Origin: Boesenbergia rotunda
Lineage: Eukaryota > Streptophyta > Magnoliopsida > Zingiberales > Zingiberaceae
DNA: 64,000 nucleotides
Reading direction: 5' to 3'
Assembly: GCA_024364735.1 (NCBI GenBank)
Contig: JAGFNQ010004026.1
Coordinates: 329,748 to 393,747, forward strand
Under the pieces are notes generated by a model that ran no database searches, was not told the DNA's origin, and saw only the letters and a list, made by a program, of their open reading frames with translations. The position numbers and the translations under genes were made by a program. Shown here in pieces: positions 1 to 10,771 of the stretch; positions within the stretch are counted from its first letter, which is position 1, and every line of letters starts with the position of its first letter.

Positions 1-552
1 AATTTGTGTTAGATTTAAATTTTACAAAGACTAATTTGAATTTGAATTTCAGAGATTGGCTTCCAGGTCTTGGCGAGGCACTAGGCCTTCTTTGGCCGTA
101 GCCTTATTGGATCATCAACCCTTTCCTTGACAAAGCCTTTCAATGAAATTTCATTTTCAAGATTATTCTTTGAAAAATTCTGGTCTAACTAGTTTGGGTC
201 TTGGATCGGTAGCTTCGGCTAGTTTCACCAGTCTAACGAGACCAAGTATACTTGACCTTATTAGAATTGGTTTCCCTAACGTACTATCATCTCACCTCCT
301 CCCAATACTATGTTGTCAATTTTCAGTTAAGTTGGTTTGGTCCTTAACTAACCATTCCTAAGTCTAAGCATGATAAATTGCAGAAATTAACAAAACAACA
401 AACAAGCAAATTGCAAGCAAGAATTGAATTTTATCTAATAATGACTATTGTTTTCAATTTGGCTCCCCCTAGACTATAGCCACGATAATGGTTTGGCAAG
501 ATGTAAATCTTGTCCTTGGGGATCCAATATTGGTTTGATCCAGTTTGTTTGT
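1..552 (-). mobile_element. Family B Copia internal region 3' of gag, running off the left edge
   Basis: This stretch follows the gag stop codon of the family B element on the minus strand. In a shifted frame just past that stop, a short peptide with a Trp-Ile-Pro-Lys motif can be read. It resembles the second W-x-P-K motif at the Gag end of the family A element, so a small frameshift or stop probably separates the last part of Gag. A purine-rich AGGGGGAG tract at about 463-472 (minus) resembles Sirevirus polypurine tracts. I see no protease, integrase or RT here, so whether this copy has pol cannot be judged. Confidence 0.5.
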
Positions 553-2085
553 TCAGCATAGTTTTGGTACCCATGCCTGAACTTTGGGTCTGGACTGGTT
601 CAGTACAGCAAAGTAGGATCTTTGTCGAGACTTGGTTCTATAACCTAGTCCGGATCGATTTAGAACCGATTTCTGTTTTCCAAGAATCATGTCAAGATTC
701 TTGGAACCAGAAGTAAATCGTTCTAATGCTGATCTAAGATCCTTAACCTGAATTTTCAGGGAGGAATTCTCTTTCTCAAGTTTTTCAACTTGAGTAGAGG
801 TTCCTTCTTGAACCTTCTCAGTTAAGGGTTTAGGGTCAGCTCCCTCTTTCAGGAGTTTTACTTCCTGTCGGAGGGATTCGATTCGGAGTTTGGCTTTCGC
901 CAAATCTCGAGAAAGATAAGATATTAACTCGTTTAATTGACTTCTAGTAAATCCACTTACCATGATTTCGCCGTCCTCTGAGAATGTCAGTCTGCCGTCG
1001 TCCTTTTCTGATTCTGACTCGGTCTGGACTTCTTCTGAGGCGGTTAGTGCGAGTAGGTTCGATTGTGGGACCTCTTCTTCTTCGGAGGAGGAGGATTCGT
1101 CCCACGTTGCTTGAAGTGCCTTCTTCTTCCTTCTATTCTTTTTGGTCTCCTTTAGGTTCGGACACTCCGTCTTGTAGTGACCTTTCTTCTTGCACTCGTA
1201 GCAGGTCACATTGGGCTTGTTCTTTTCGTTTGCGGGTTCAGCTGGTTCATCCTTTCTTCTACTGGCTCTTCGTTTGTTGGTTTGGTTCTTTAATTCTTTG
1301 TAGTAGTTTCTTGCCAGTCGAACCAGCTTAGGTCTATCTCCTTCTTCATCTTCTGAGTCTGAGTCTGAGTTAGACTCGGGTTCAGGTTGAGGTTTTTTCT
1401 TTGTTGTCCTTCCAGTTGTACCTGCAACAAAGGCAATACCTTTCTCGGCCAAATTGCAGTTAGTCTGTTCATGTAATTCGAACTCGAAGAACAATTCATC
1501 TAATTTAACTTTTGAAAGGTCCCTTGAAACCTTGTATGCATCTACCATAGATGCCCACAATGTGTTTCTGGGGAAAGCATTTAAAGCATATCTTATTAGG
1601 TCACGGTTATCTACCTTGTGACCGATGGTGTGCAGTCCGTTCATCAGTTCCTGGATTCGGGCGTGAAGCTGAGCTGCTGTTTCGTTGTCAGTCATTTTAA
1701 TTGTATACAGCTTGTTCAGGAGGAGATCCCTCTTGGTGATCCGTGTGTCTGATGTTCCTTCATGCAGCTCGATCAGTTTTCCCCACAGCTCCTTGGCACT
1801 GTTGAAGGGACCCACCCGGTTCAGCTCCTCTTTTGTTAAGCCGCATTGAAGGGTCTGGGTCGCCTTTGCATCCGCTTTAATTTTCCGTTTCAGAGTGGTG
1901 TCCCACTCTGTGTAGCTTTGAGGTACTCCTTCAGCATTTTTGAGGATCTCCAGTCTGGACTGGATGATTGTCCACATGTCCACCTGAGTTTTCAGGTGGA
2001 CCTCCATTCTGTTCTTCCAGTAGGAGAAGTCTTCTCCACTGAAGAGAGGTGGTCTTGCGGTGCTGAAGCCTTCTTGCATGGCCAT
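553..2085 (-). CDS. gag: Gag polyprotein of a Sirevirus-like Copia retrotransposon (family B)
   Basis: This is an intact 510-residue frame. Gag forms the virus-like particle that packages element RNA in the cytoplasm. The order is: N-terminal Gag domain of the UBN2/DUF4219 type (about residues 1-210, with a WKNRMEVHL-like segment and SAKELWGKL); a Ser/Asp/Glu-rich acidic linker; a CCHC zinc knuckle (CYECKKKGHYKTEC) near residue 295; a second acidic stretch; and a coiled coil near residues 385-465. The tail carries the NRSGLGYR and AWVPK motifs usual in Sirevirus Gag. The ATG lies about 200 bp downstream of the primer site, as expected. The C-terminal coiled coil supports the Sirevirus lineage. 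No pol follows within the window. The frame is uninterrupted, so this copy is younger than the Gypsy and family D relics. Confidence 0.88.
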   Translation of the reverse strand: MAMQEGFSTARPPLFSGEDFSYWKNRMEVHLKTQVDMWTIIQSRLEILKNAEGVPQSYTEWDTTLKRKIKADAKATQTLQCGLTKEELNRVGPFNSAKELWGKLIELHEGTSDTRITKRDLLLNKLYTIKMTDNETAAQLHARIQELMNGLHTIGHKVDNRDLIRYALNAFPRNTLWASMVDAYKVSRDLSKVKLDELFFEFELHEQTNCNLAEKGIAFVAGTTGRTTKKKPQPEPESNSDSDSEDEEGDRPKLVRLARNYYKELKNQTNKRRASRRKDEPAEPANEKNKPNVTCYECKKKGHYKTECPNLKETKKNRRKKKALQATWDESSSSEEEEVPQSNLLALTASEEVQTESESEKDDGRLTFSEDGEIMVSGFTRSQLNELISYLSRDLAKAKLRIESLRQEVKLLKEGADPKPLTEKVQEGTSTQVEKLEKENSSLKIQVKDLRSALERFTSGSKNLDMILGKQKSVLNRSGLGYRTKSRQRSYFAVLNQSRPKVQAWVPKLC

Positions 2086-2288
2086 TTAATCTAAAACATA
2101 AATTAGACAAAAAATATCCCAAGACTTGGTCTTGGATTAGTAGTGCGGGATAAAGAAAAAGTATTTGTCGAGTGCTGTTGCACCAACCTCGATCAACGAG
2201 AAGAAATTCGAAAAAAATATTAGAAGAAATTCGAAAAAAATCCGAAAAATTTTCAAACTGGTGGTTGCACCAAATTTGAACTTCCTCA

Positions 2289-2299
2289 CTCTGATACCA
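2289..2299 (-). other. Primer binding site (initiator tRNA-Met) of family B
   Basis: On the minus strand this reads TGGTATCAGAG, the canonical complement of the plant initiator tRNA-Met 3' end used by Copia elements. It lies 2 bp inside the LTR end at 2302 and about 200 bp before the gag ATG. This fixes the LTR boundary and element orientation. Confidence 0.9.
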
Positions 2300-2717
2300 C
2301 TTGTTGGATCGAGAGAAACGATAGAGGGGGTGAATATCGTAAAACATTTTTTGGATAAATAATAGAGCAAGTACGCAGCAGAATAAAATCAATCACGCAA
2401 ACACAGGTGGTTTTACTTGGTTCAGAGCCTAGGTCGACTCCTACTCCAAGGCCCACGGTCGTTGACCATTTTCTGCGGGCAATTCTATAAGTGCGCAAAT
2501 CAGTTTACAAGATTGAATTTACAAGTATAGCAAAGTAAACTTTTAAAAAGAAAACTCTTTTTTTACCGACGTCCGATGTAGGTTATCTTTTTCGGAGCAG
2601 CGGGACGTCGTCGGCTCTTGAGTCATGAGTCGGGAGGTTTCCGGAGCAGAGTGCGAGAGCAGAAGAGAGTGTATGCGTTAGAAAGAATGAATGTTCGAAG
2701 CCTTGGGGTCGAGGGCC

Positions 2718-2725
2718 CTTTTATA
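2718..2725 (-). promoter_or_regulatory. TATA box in family B LTR
   Basis: The minus strand reads CCTATAAAAGGGCCC. It is a consensus TATA box about 415 bp upstream of the LTR end, pointing toward gag. It probably marks the start of R for genomic RNA transcription. Motif and position are seen; activity is inferred. Confidence 0.6.
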
Positions 2726-2729
2726 GGCC

Positions 2730-3052
2730 CTGGGGGCGCCCGGGACGTCGGGGGCGCCCCCCCCCCCCCACGTGTCGGCCGATCCGACTTTCACTCGGTC
2801 AGCTTCTGATCCCTTCAAACTCAGGATCAGATTTGACGGGGGCGCCCGGGACGCTGGGGGCGCCCGCATTGACCGGGTCAAATCTTATCCCTTGGCTTCG
2901 CTGGCTTCTGTTCGTAGGCTTGCACTGGGGGCGCCCGGGACGCTGGGGGCGCCCGGGAGCACGAGGGTGCCCCGCCCATAAGCTGCAGAAGCTCACTTTG
3001 CTTTGCTTTGTTTTGTGTTCACCATGGGGGCGCCCGGGACACTCCGGGCGCC
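2730..3052. repeat. GGGCGCCC palindrome cluster in family B LTR
   Basis: Several copies of GGGGGCGCCC(GGGAC) recur at irregular spacing, for example near 2733, 2748, 2838, 2855, 2928, 2945 and 3027. Each contains the self-complementary GGCGCC with two CpG sites. GC content is far above the flanks. It occupies the same relative place in the LTR as the GATCGGTC cluster of family A and the GTCGAC cluster of family C. Short open frames across it are by-products of its composition. Confidence 0.8.
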
Positions 3053-3389
3053 CTGGTCAGCTGCTGCCTCACTCCTTTGAGGCTCTCTGAGCTGCAGACA
3101 CTCGTTCCTTCGGTCTTGCATCCAGGGTTAGTCTAAAACACGATAAAGCAATATGATGTTAGTTTATACAGCCTTAGCTGTCTTGGTTCTGACTTTGGGC
3201 CTCCAAAATGGAGCCTTAGGTCGAACCAACGCCTACTGTTCCCTCAACGGGGAACGCATCCTCACCTACTCCTCTCGGGAGAATATACTTGATGCCAACT
3301 GGCTCCTCCGGTTGGACTTTTGCCCAGCGACCCTTTGCCAGGTCTTGGATACCAAGCTGTCCTTCGCCCGGTGCCTAGCATTCCTTCGC

Positions 3390-3600
3390 CAGGTCTTGTT
3401 GACTAGCAGCCCTTCGCTAGTTGCCTAGTAGTCCTTCACTAGGACTTGGTGACTAGCAGCCCTTCGCTAGTTGCCTAGTAGTCCTTCACTAGGTCTTTAT
3501 GACTAGCAGCCCTTCGCTAGTTGCCTAGTAGTCCTTCACTAGGTCTTTGTCTCCTGGCATTCCTTTGCCAGTTGCCTAGCAGTCCTTCGCTAGGGCTTTT
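3390..3600. repeat. Tandem array of CTAG-flanked units in family B LTR
   Basis: Degenerate tandem copies of a unit alternating CAGCCCTTCGCTAG and TAGTCCTTCACTAGG, with a period near 47 bp for the pair. Each half-unit can pair CTAG with CTAG around a CCTTC core. The array lies near the U3 end of the LTR and matches in position the CCTCCAAG arrays of family A. Confidence 0.7.
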
Positions 3601-3705
3601 CCTGCACACTTGAGTAACATGTTAGAAAAACAAATAAGACTTAACTTTTGAACCCTTTGCCATTTATCAAAATATAGGTTTGACTTGGATGCTGTCTGCA
3701 CCAAC

Positions 3706-5440
3706 GAAAAGTCCTAACTTGGAGGGTTAGGTGCAAATTCCCAACTTGGAGGGTTAGGTGAAAAATCCTTAGCTTGGAGGGCTAAGGTGGATGAAACCCT
3801 AGCTTGGAGGGCTAGGTTGGAGCCCTTGGATCGGTCTGGTGACCGATCAGGGAGTTGGCACGGTGCTCCTTCGTGGATCGGTCTGGTGACCGATCCAGCG
3901 ACGACTGATCGGTCTGGTGACCGATCAGGGAGTACGCGTTTCACCCATTGCCTTGCTCCTGATCGGTCTGGTGACCGATCAGGGAGCAAACAGTGAGGTT
4001 GAGTTCCCTTGCTGAACTGCTCCTGATCGGTCTGGTGACCTATCAGGATCACTGTGCAGATCGTTCTGGAGAACGATCCAGCATCGCAGGTTCCTCTCTA
4101 TGATCGATCAGGACAGAACCTGATCGGTCTGGTGACCGATCAGGAGGTTTCCTGATCGGTCCGGTGATCGCTCAGGAGGTCTGGACTGCGAAGCTTAGAA
4201 ATCGCCCGATAAAGGGGTGGATCGGTCGGGTGATCGATCCACAACCTAGGATCGGTCTGGTGATCGATCCAGGAGAGTCCTAAAGAAATCGCGATTTCTA
4301 ATCAAGCGTTGGGGACCGATCAGGACGGAGCCTGATCGGTTTGGACCTAGCCTGATCGTTCTGGTGACCGATCAGGAGGCTCTCTGATCGGTCCGGTGAC
4401 CGATCACTTTAATTCAAAATGCACTGTCAAACGCTCTGATCGCGTCTGAACGTATCCGATTCTCTGCGCTTAACATCTGATATATGATATGTTGTTTGAT
4501 ATGCTGCTCTAACACACTGATTAAGCTGCAGGTAACAGGGGAGGATTCAAACACTCAAGGAGAAGTCAATGGAGGCTTTACTTGGAGCAGGTTTGTCTGT
4601 TTTCCATCTCAGGTTGCAACGGCCGGAGCTGCTGACTGGAGCTTGGCTGAGGGGATCTCAGGAAGTCCAGGGAGGGCTCAGTGGTAGCTGGCGTTGGCAG
4701 GGAAGCAGCTGGAGGCTGCAGGAGATGCTGTCACCTGGTGCTGAGTGGAGAAACAAAAGGGCGGAAGAAGGCTTCGTGGAAGCAGAGTTTAAGGGTTCTA
4801 GAGTTTGCAAACGAAGTTTCTGGCTGTGCCTTTGTGTTCTCCACATCTAGCTTATGCGTTCTGAAGTTTTCATCGCCTTGAGCAAGCTACTACAATCGAG
4901 AAGCAATCATCCATTACTTGAGCGCTTGAAGGAGAGAACAAGAGGCTTGGAGTCCGACAGCGGGAAGACACGAGGAAGGGTTTCTTGCGTGAGATCGCCG
5001 CTGGGTGGAGCTCAGGAAAGCTTGCTGTGTTCTTGTCCTTGCTAAGTGTTTGAGTAAGATCCTTCTTGTTGTTTCTTTGTGCTTAAACTTAAATCTGTGA
5101 TTGAAACGCTGTGGAGAGATTTCTCCACCGAGAAGGAGGTTGCTTTCTATCCGGTGATAACCGGGGCTTGATCTGCCGACGATCAAGGGATCGCCCACCC
5201 TAAGGGCACGCCAAGGAGTAGGGGCACGTTATCCCCGAACCTTGTAAACCCTCCTTGTTAGCGATCTTGCTAGTTGTGTTTGTTTGTCTTCGTTGTCTGT
5301 TTTCTGCACTGCTTGGTTTCCTTTGTTTCTTCCGCTGTGCTACTGATAAGGTTGAGTGCAGAAATTTGATAAGTGTCAAAGGTCAAAGTGATTGGCTATA
5401 TTCACCCCCCCCCCCCTCTCTAGCCATCCGGGTTCCAACA
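3706..5440 (+). mobile_element. Family A LTR, truncated by the family B insertion
   Basis: Reverse complement of the LTRs at 49406-51526 and 58601-60868. It ends with CTAGCCATCCGGGTTCCAACA at 5440, preceded by a poly-C version of the conserved TTCACCCCCC motif. Its first part is missing because family B inserted at 3705/3706. No primer site follows 5440; the next bases are Gypsy RT sequence. It is therefore a solo LTR or the 3' LTR of an element inserted in the Gypsy RT region. About 3706-3816 holds the end of the 27-bp array and 3826-4410 the GATCGGTC palindromes. Confidence 0.85.
3826..4410. repeat. GATCGGTC palindrome cluster in truncated family A LTR
   Basis: Repeated TGATCGGTCTGGTGACCGATCAGG modules: inverted arms GATCGGTC and GACCGATC around a short TGGT-type centre, separated by irregular unique spacers. 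Individual modules are degenerate (some arms read GATCGTTC or GATCGATC). Confidence 0.85.
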
Positions 5441-5849
5441 CAAGATAGATCTAAGGTCAGGATATCACCAGCTAAGGATCAGAGATTCAGATATTCAGAA
5501 GACAACTTTCTACATCCGGTATGGACATTACGAGTTTTTGGTAATGCTATTTGGGCTTACCAATGCTCCTGCAGTATTCATGGATTTGATGAATCGGGTC
5601 TTTATGGAGTATTTGGATCAGTTTGTTATTGTTTTTATTGACGACATCTTGATTTACTCCCGTTCGGAAGAGGAACATGTGTGTCATCTTCGCATCATCC
5701 TGGAGACACTCCAACGGGAGCATTTATATGCGAAGTTTAGCAAATGTGCTTTCTGGTTGTCTTTTATGGATTTTCTTGGACATGTGGTTTCTAGTAGAGG
5801 TATCTCTGTAGATCCCCAAAAGATCGAGACTGTCACTAGTTGGGAGTAA
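5441..5849 (+). pseudogene. Ty3/Gypsy reverse transcriptase, 5'-truncated
   Basis: The frame opens with a KIDLRSGYHQL-like RT motif directly after the family A LTR, shifts frame, then continues with FGLTNAPAVFMDLMNRVF and the catalytic FIDDILIYSRS motif. It ends near FLGHVVSSRGISVDPQK, all characteristic of chromovirus (Tekay/Del-like) RT. The upstream gag, protease and first half of RT are absent from the window: they would lie on the far side of the nested insertion, beyond the left edge. Frameshifts and a stop make it non-functional. Confidence 0.85.
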
Positions 5850-6590
5850 TCGAAGTCAGTTCAGGAGGTGTGCAGTTTTTTGAGATTGGCTGGTTATTAT
5901 TGATGATTCATTGAGGAATTTTCCAGCATCGCTACGCTGTTGACACGTTTGACCAGAAAAGGCATGAAATTTATTTGGACAGAGGCTTGCGAGGCTAGGT
6001 TTTAGGAGCTAAAGCGGCGATTGGTGTCTGCGTCTATTTTGGTGCTACCTTCGGGAGAGGATGGTTTCGTACTGTATGCTGATGCATCACATCAGGGATT
6101 GGGCGCAGTGTTGATGCAACATGGACAGGTATTCTCTTATGCTTCTCGTCAGTTGAAGAAGCATGAGAAGAACTATCCAGTCCATGACTTAGAGCTTGCG
6201 ACCATTATTTTTGCCCTGAAGATATGGAGACACCATCTATACGGCGTCACGTTTGAGATTTTCACGGATCACAAGAGCCTCAAGTATCTATTCACTTAGA
6301 AGGAGCTGAATCTTTGTCAGAGGAGATGAATGGAGTTCCTGAAGGATTATGACTGCACTATTAGCTACCATCCAAGGAAAGCTAATGTGGTTGCAGATGC
6401 ACTGAGTAAAAAATCCCGGAGTGTTTTGGCTTATCACCAGGTTATAGTCACAGACTTAGTTCAGAGCTTCTTAGAGTTAGGGCTGGAGGAGCAGGATCAG
6501 ACAGAGAAAGGGTTATTGGTGACTATGGTTGCTCAATCTTCGATCAGGACGAGAATCAGAGAAGCTCAGGCCAGTGATCAGCATCTGTAG
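5850..6590 (+). pseudogene. Ty3/Gypsy RNase H
   Basis: Continues the RT in the order expected for Gypsy. It contains LYADASHQGLGAVLMQ (first catalytic Asp region), SYASRQLKKHEKNYPVHDLE (catalytic Glu) and FTDHKSLKYLFT, then the connection to integrase with YHPRKANVVADALS. Several in-frame stops (for example after LKYLFT at about 6297) interrupt it. It is a dead copy. Confidence 0.85.
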
Positions 6591-7491
6591 TTCCTAGGCA
6601 GCCGGATAGCCTTAGAATAGCAGATTGACTTTATACGAGATGACGAGGGTATTCTATATTTCCGAGGGAGATTGGGCATACCTAAGTCACATCCGGCCTT
6701 GGAAGAGTTGCTTCAGGAGGCTCATCGATCTCGGTTAGCGATACATCATGGAAGAACCCATATGTACCAAGATTTGAGACGTTCCTACATGTGGAACGGT
6801 ATGAAGAAAGACATCGCAAACTTTGTAGCTAGATGTCTAGTGTGCCAATAAGTGAAGGTCGAGCATCAAAGACCTGCTGGATTAGTCTAGATGATCCCTA
6901 TTCCTGAGTGAAAATAGGAGCACATCACTATGGATTTTATCGTGGGGTTACCGAGGACTCAGAAAGGACACAACGCAATTTGGGTGATCGTTGATCAATT
7001 CATTGGACAAACTAGCAGAGCTTTACTGTCGCGAGATTATCAGATTACACGATATCCCTTTAAGTATCATATCAGATAGAGACCCGCGTTTCACTTCGCG
7101 ATTTTGGCAGAGCTTGTAGAAGGCCATATGCACGGAGCTCTGGTTCAGTACGACTTTCATCTGCAGGCAGACGAATAGTTAGAGCATACCATTTAGACGC
7201 TAGAGGATTTGTTGAGATTTTGCGTTAAGGATTTTGGAGGCAACTGGGAGGATCACCTATACTTGGTTGATTTTGCATACAATAATAGCTATCAGTTGGC
7301 TATCCAGATGACACCATTTGAGGCGTTGTATGGTAGGGCTTGCAGGACACCCACCCTTTGGGAGGAGGTTGGGGAATTTTAGTTGCTAGGACCTCAGAGT
7401 ATTCAATGCAGAGCTGGTCCATACTATCAGATGCAGGATGTCAGAGGCTTAGGATCACCAGAAGAGTTATGCATATTAGAGACGCAGACCC
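6591..7491 (+). pseudogene. Ty3/Gypsy integrase, heavily mutated
   Basis: Fragments of the HHCC zinc finger (HRSRLAIHHG followed about 35 residues later by CLVCQ) and of the DD35E core (ITMDFIVGLPRTQKGHNAIWVIVDQ) are readable between stops and frameshifts. Later pieces resemble the ANNSYQ and PFEALYGR-type core end. No continuous frame survives. Confidence 0.75.
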
Positions 7492-7923
7492 TTGGAGTTT
7501 TCTGTGAGCGATCGTGTATTCTTACGAGTATCACCCACGAAAGGGGTGAAGAGGTTTGATTTGCGAGGTAAGTTAGCTCCACGCTACATTGGGCTTTTCC
7601 AGATTTTGGAGCGGATTGGAGCAGTATCTTACCGTCTGGCACTACCGCCATCTCTTGCTAGAGTACACGATGTGTTCCATGTTTCTATGCTGAGGAAATA
7701 TGTACCAAACCCTGTACATATTTTATCGGAGGTGCCGATAACATTTCATCCAGATATGACTTATGAGGAGATACCTATACGGATATTGGGGCACAAGGAG
7801 CATCGGTTGAGGAACAAGACAATTCGGTTGGTCAAAGTTGGTTGGCAGCGCCATTTTAATGAGGATGTTACTTAGGAGCTCGAGGATACCATTAGAGCTC
7901 GCTACCCTCATATATTTACCTGA
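7492..7923 (+). pseudogene. Integrase C-terminus with chromodomain-like tail
   Basis: The longest open piece of the element. It contains KRFDLRGKLAPRYIGLFQIL and an RVHDVFHVSMLRKY motif (integrase GPY/F-type C-terminus), then a segment on the pattern ILGHKEHRLRNKTIRLVKVGWQ that resembles a degenerate chromodomain (usual form VKVLWKNH). One TAG replaces the expected Trp in the chromodomain helix at 7873. The tail identifies the element as a plant chromovirus of the Tekay/Del clade. Confidence 0.75.
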
Positions 7924-8020
7924 GGTGTGTATTGTATGTTTTCATTTAGTACGATTACTGTTTGTTAGTGAATAGTACATGTTGTGGTTTACTAGTGAAA
8001 TTTGGGGGTTAAATTTTTGT

Positions 8021-8033
8021 TAGTGGGGGAGAA
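8021..8033 (+). other. Polypurine tract of the Gypsy element
   Basis: The purine run GTGGGGGAGAA immediately precedes the putative 3' LTR and lies about 100 bp after the pol stop. This is the usual place for the plus-strand priming site. Confidence 0.6.
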
Positions 8034-10771
8034 TATTAAATATTGAAAACTAAGAGGGGTTTTTTGTAAACGTGGAAATAATTTATAAAAAACCTACTTT
8101 TCCTCAAATAATTCCCCTTATCTCACCGTTTCTCTTCTTCTCCCCCTTCGCACACAACCTAAGTCGACGCCGCCGCATCCTTTCTTCTTCTTCTTCTTCT
8201 TCTACTACTTCTTCTTCATCTATCCCTCTCTTCCTCGCACAAGAAGAAGACGCCAACGAGCTCCTTCTCCATTCTAGAGTTGACCTTTACTTCGGCCTCT
8301 CTTTCTTGGCCTAGCGAGATGGACATGTGAGGGGAAGTTGGAGGGCTCGCTGGAGTTTGTGGGGTTCCTCGATTTGAACAGGGGGTGGCGAGGAAGGCTA
8401 AGGGCAACACATCGTACGTATGATCCGGTTCATTTGGTAGTTGAATCGAATTGATATTGGTGAATTGGTGTAGTTTGATCCATGCAATGGAATAGGTTCC
8501 GATCGTTTTAAAATCAATTTTATGTGGTAATAACAGTTTGGTTTCGAAATGGGTTCTGTTATTTGGTTGGAGTGATGATCGATCGATGCGATCGATATGG
8601 GTGAATTGTGGTTTTCGAACTTAATTGTAGATTTGGGATGTATGTTGTTTTGGATGAGTTTAGTCTAGTATTTTGGCCTTGGTAATGCCTTGGTGTGTTG
8701 TTTTAGAACCATAGCTTGCATTTGATTGGAATTACAATTTTGATTGGTGTTCCTTCTTAGCCAAGGAGGTCCACCATGGCTGTTTGGGTGATCTATGCTT
8801 GTGGGGAAATCTTGTATGGAAGGTGGATTGTTGTGGGATGGCTTTATTGAGCTTATGGTAGCAAATGGGTTGATTTGGGTTGCTTAGCTTGAGCCACTCA
8901 AGTGAGAATTTTCTATCACCGTGAGCTACATGATGGATGGAGGAGTTGTTAGTTTATATTAGTGGGTTGTATTGCTCTTGATGATGGTTACTGTGAGTTT
9001 CAATTAGGGTGATTTTGGGTTAGCTCTATTGAGTTTGTGACTTGTGCCGTGTGGCACAGGGATTGTTTTTTTTTATGACAAGTTATGGTAAGGGTCGAGT
9101 TAACGGGGAGCTTAACCTAACCTTGATAAATGGGGTTAAGAAGGAACCCATAGTTAGTTTAGACTTAATTAAGTGGATTTATAATTAGGGTTTAATCTTG
9201 ATTATGATTAGTAGTTGGTTTATCTACATAACTTACCTATTTAAATAGCTAAAATTATATTCTTAATTCAAGTCATTGATTGGATATGCACAGTTGATTG
9301 TGAGGAGGTTATTTAGATGCATTCTACATTTAAGGCGGGTACTTCTCCTTTTTGTAGATTATTGATCTTAAATGCATGACTTTTTGATTTCTGAGTAGGA
9401 TTGCTTTACCTTGTTTTTTATTTTTGATATCGTCCGTTGATACTTTCTTTGCTTGATCTTTGAGCTAATCAATTTTATATCTATTAGTCTCACCGTTGAT
9501 TTCTATTCTGTAAGTACTGCTTGTATGTGAATACTTAGAAATGATCATTAAACATATCTAGGGTTGCTTGGTATTAGAAATAACCTACCTAGTAGTTTAG
9601 TTGCATGTTCGATGATTTGATATTTATTGATCGTATCGTTGTATTATGGTTATTTGGTTGATTGTGCATTTAGTATCATGCACCATATCTGTATAATTGC
9701 ATGCTGACGAGTATTGGCTTCCATATGGTTAAGTCGTCGTCAGTTATTTAGTTATTCTTCCCACTCAACCACTCATCGTGGTAGTTGTTAGAGTGCGAGC
9801 AACTATTCTATTATGCCACACTCAACCACTCATGGATAGTGGATATTGGAGTTGTAGGCAAACAGTTGACACCCTTACCATTGTTTTCGAGGGATACCAG
9901 AGTTGTTGGTGGCTTCCCCTTTTTCCTGGGATTTTTGGAGTAGTTAACTCCCCAACATCCTATCCACTCAACGACATATACTAGTGATATTCATTGGAGT
10001 GATATAGTTGTCACAGTCCTACCCACTCGGTCACACAGATGTGATGTGATGGCGGCTTAACTGGCATCAGTGGTGACACATGTCATTGCATCATATGCAT
10101 TTTTGCATTTTCTTGTGTTTGTTGCATTTATATGAGCTATGATTGCTGCATTTGGTTGACATGCATGTATGTATTGATATTCTGCTATCATTCTATTTCA
10201 TACATGCCTAGTTATTATTCTATTTCTTAGAGACTATATACCGTTGTTTCTTCTGCTTGATATATCTTTTTATTATGTCATGTGTTTATCTGCTCTTATA
10301 CCCATAGAGTCCGCCCGGACTCACCACCCCCACCATCTACATTTGTTTTAGGTAGCAGATAGATGCATTACCTGGAGCCTGGAGAGATCCAGTTGTTAGT
10401 CCCACAGTGTTGAGTCGTTTTGGAATTTATTTCAATATCTAATTTATTTCAGCAGTTACTTTATTTCTGCACTTTTGTTAGTTCCATTTATTTCATAGAC
10501 TGATATTTATTTTTCTCAGTAGACTTATGTTTAGTTTGGTGTTGGGCTTTGGATTTACATTTGGAGTTTCATTTTGGATATGTACTCTCTACTATTTATT
10601 TATCATTCTTATCAATATAAAATGCGTGGTAGTGGAGCTTTTTATTTTATATTTGTGATGACTGAGCCATCGTATGTGTGAGAGATATGTACAAATGTCC
10701 TAACTTGTCCGTCATACAAAGAAGATGTTGCCCGATTTTTGAGTAAGGATGAGCCTCTGGGGGCGTGACCA
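8034..10771 (+). mobile_element. 3' LTR of the Ty3/Gypsy chromovirus (approximate ends)
   Basis: About 2.7 kb of non-coding sequence following the polypurine tract. It has a pyrimidine-rich leader with a TCT microsatellite near 8180-8220, and ends near GGGGGCGTGACCA, close to the GGGGCGTGACA terminus common in Tekay LTRs. A CCCACTCAACCACTCAT-type sequence recurs near 9768, 9821 and 9961. Termini are degenerate (TA rather than TG at the start). The 5' LTR is outside the window, so boundaries are inferred from motifs only. Confidence 0.55.

Larger units (their letters stand above)
2302..3705 (-). mobile_element. 5' LTR of family B element
   Basis: On the plus strand it starts TGTTGGATCGAGAGAAACG and ends GCACCAACG, one base off the expected CAACA terminus seen in related copies at 27525 and 38718. 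It abuts the primer site. About 20 bp from the end it has the AGAGGGGGTGAATA motif shared with families A and C. It contains a TATA box (2718-2725), a GC-rich GGCGCC palindrome cluster (2730-3052) and a tandem array (about 3390-3600). Immediately beyond 3705 the sequence is family A LTR, so this element inserted into that LTR. The other end, and so the target duplication, is outside the window. Confidence 0.82.

Noticed and set aside
2618..3090. Gly/Pro/Arg-rich small frames in the family B LTR
   Set aside because: They follow from the GGGCGCCC repeats; all frames are open because of composition.
8072..8314. Ser-rich 80-residue frame
   Set aside because: Encoded by a TCT microsatellite in the Gypsy LTR leader.
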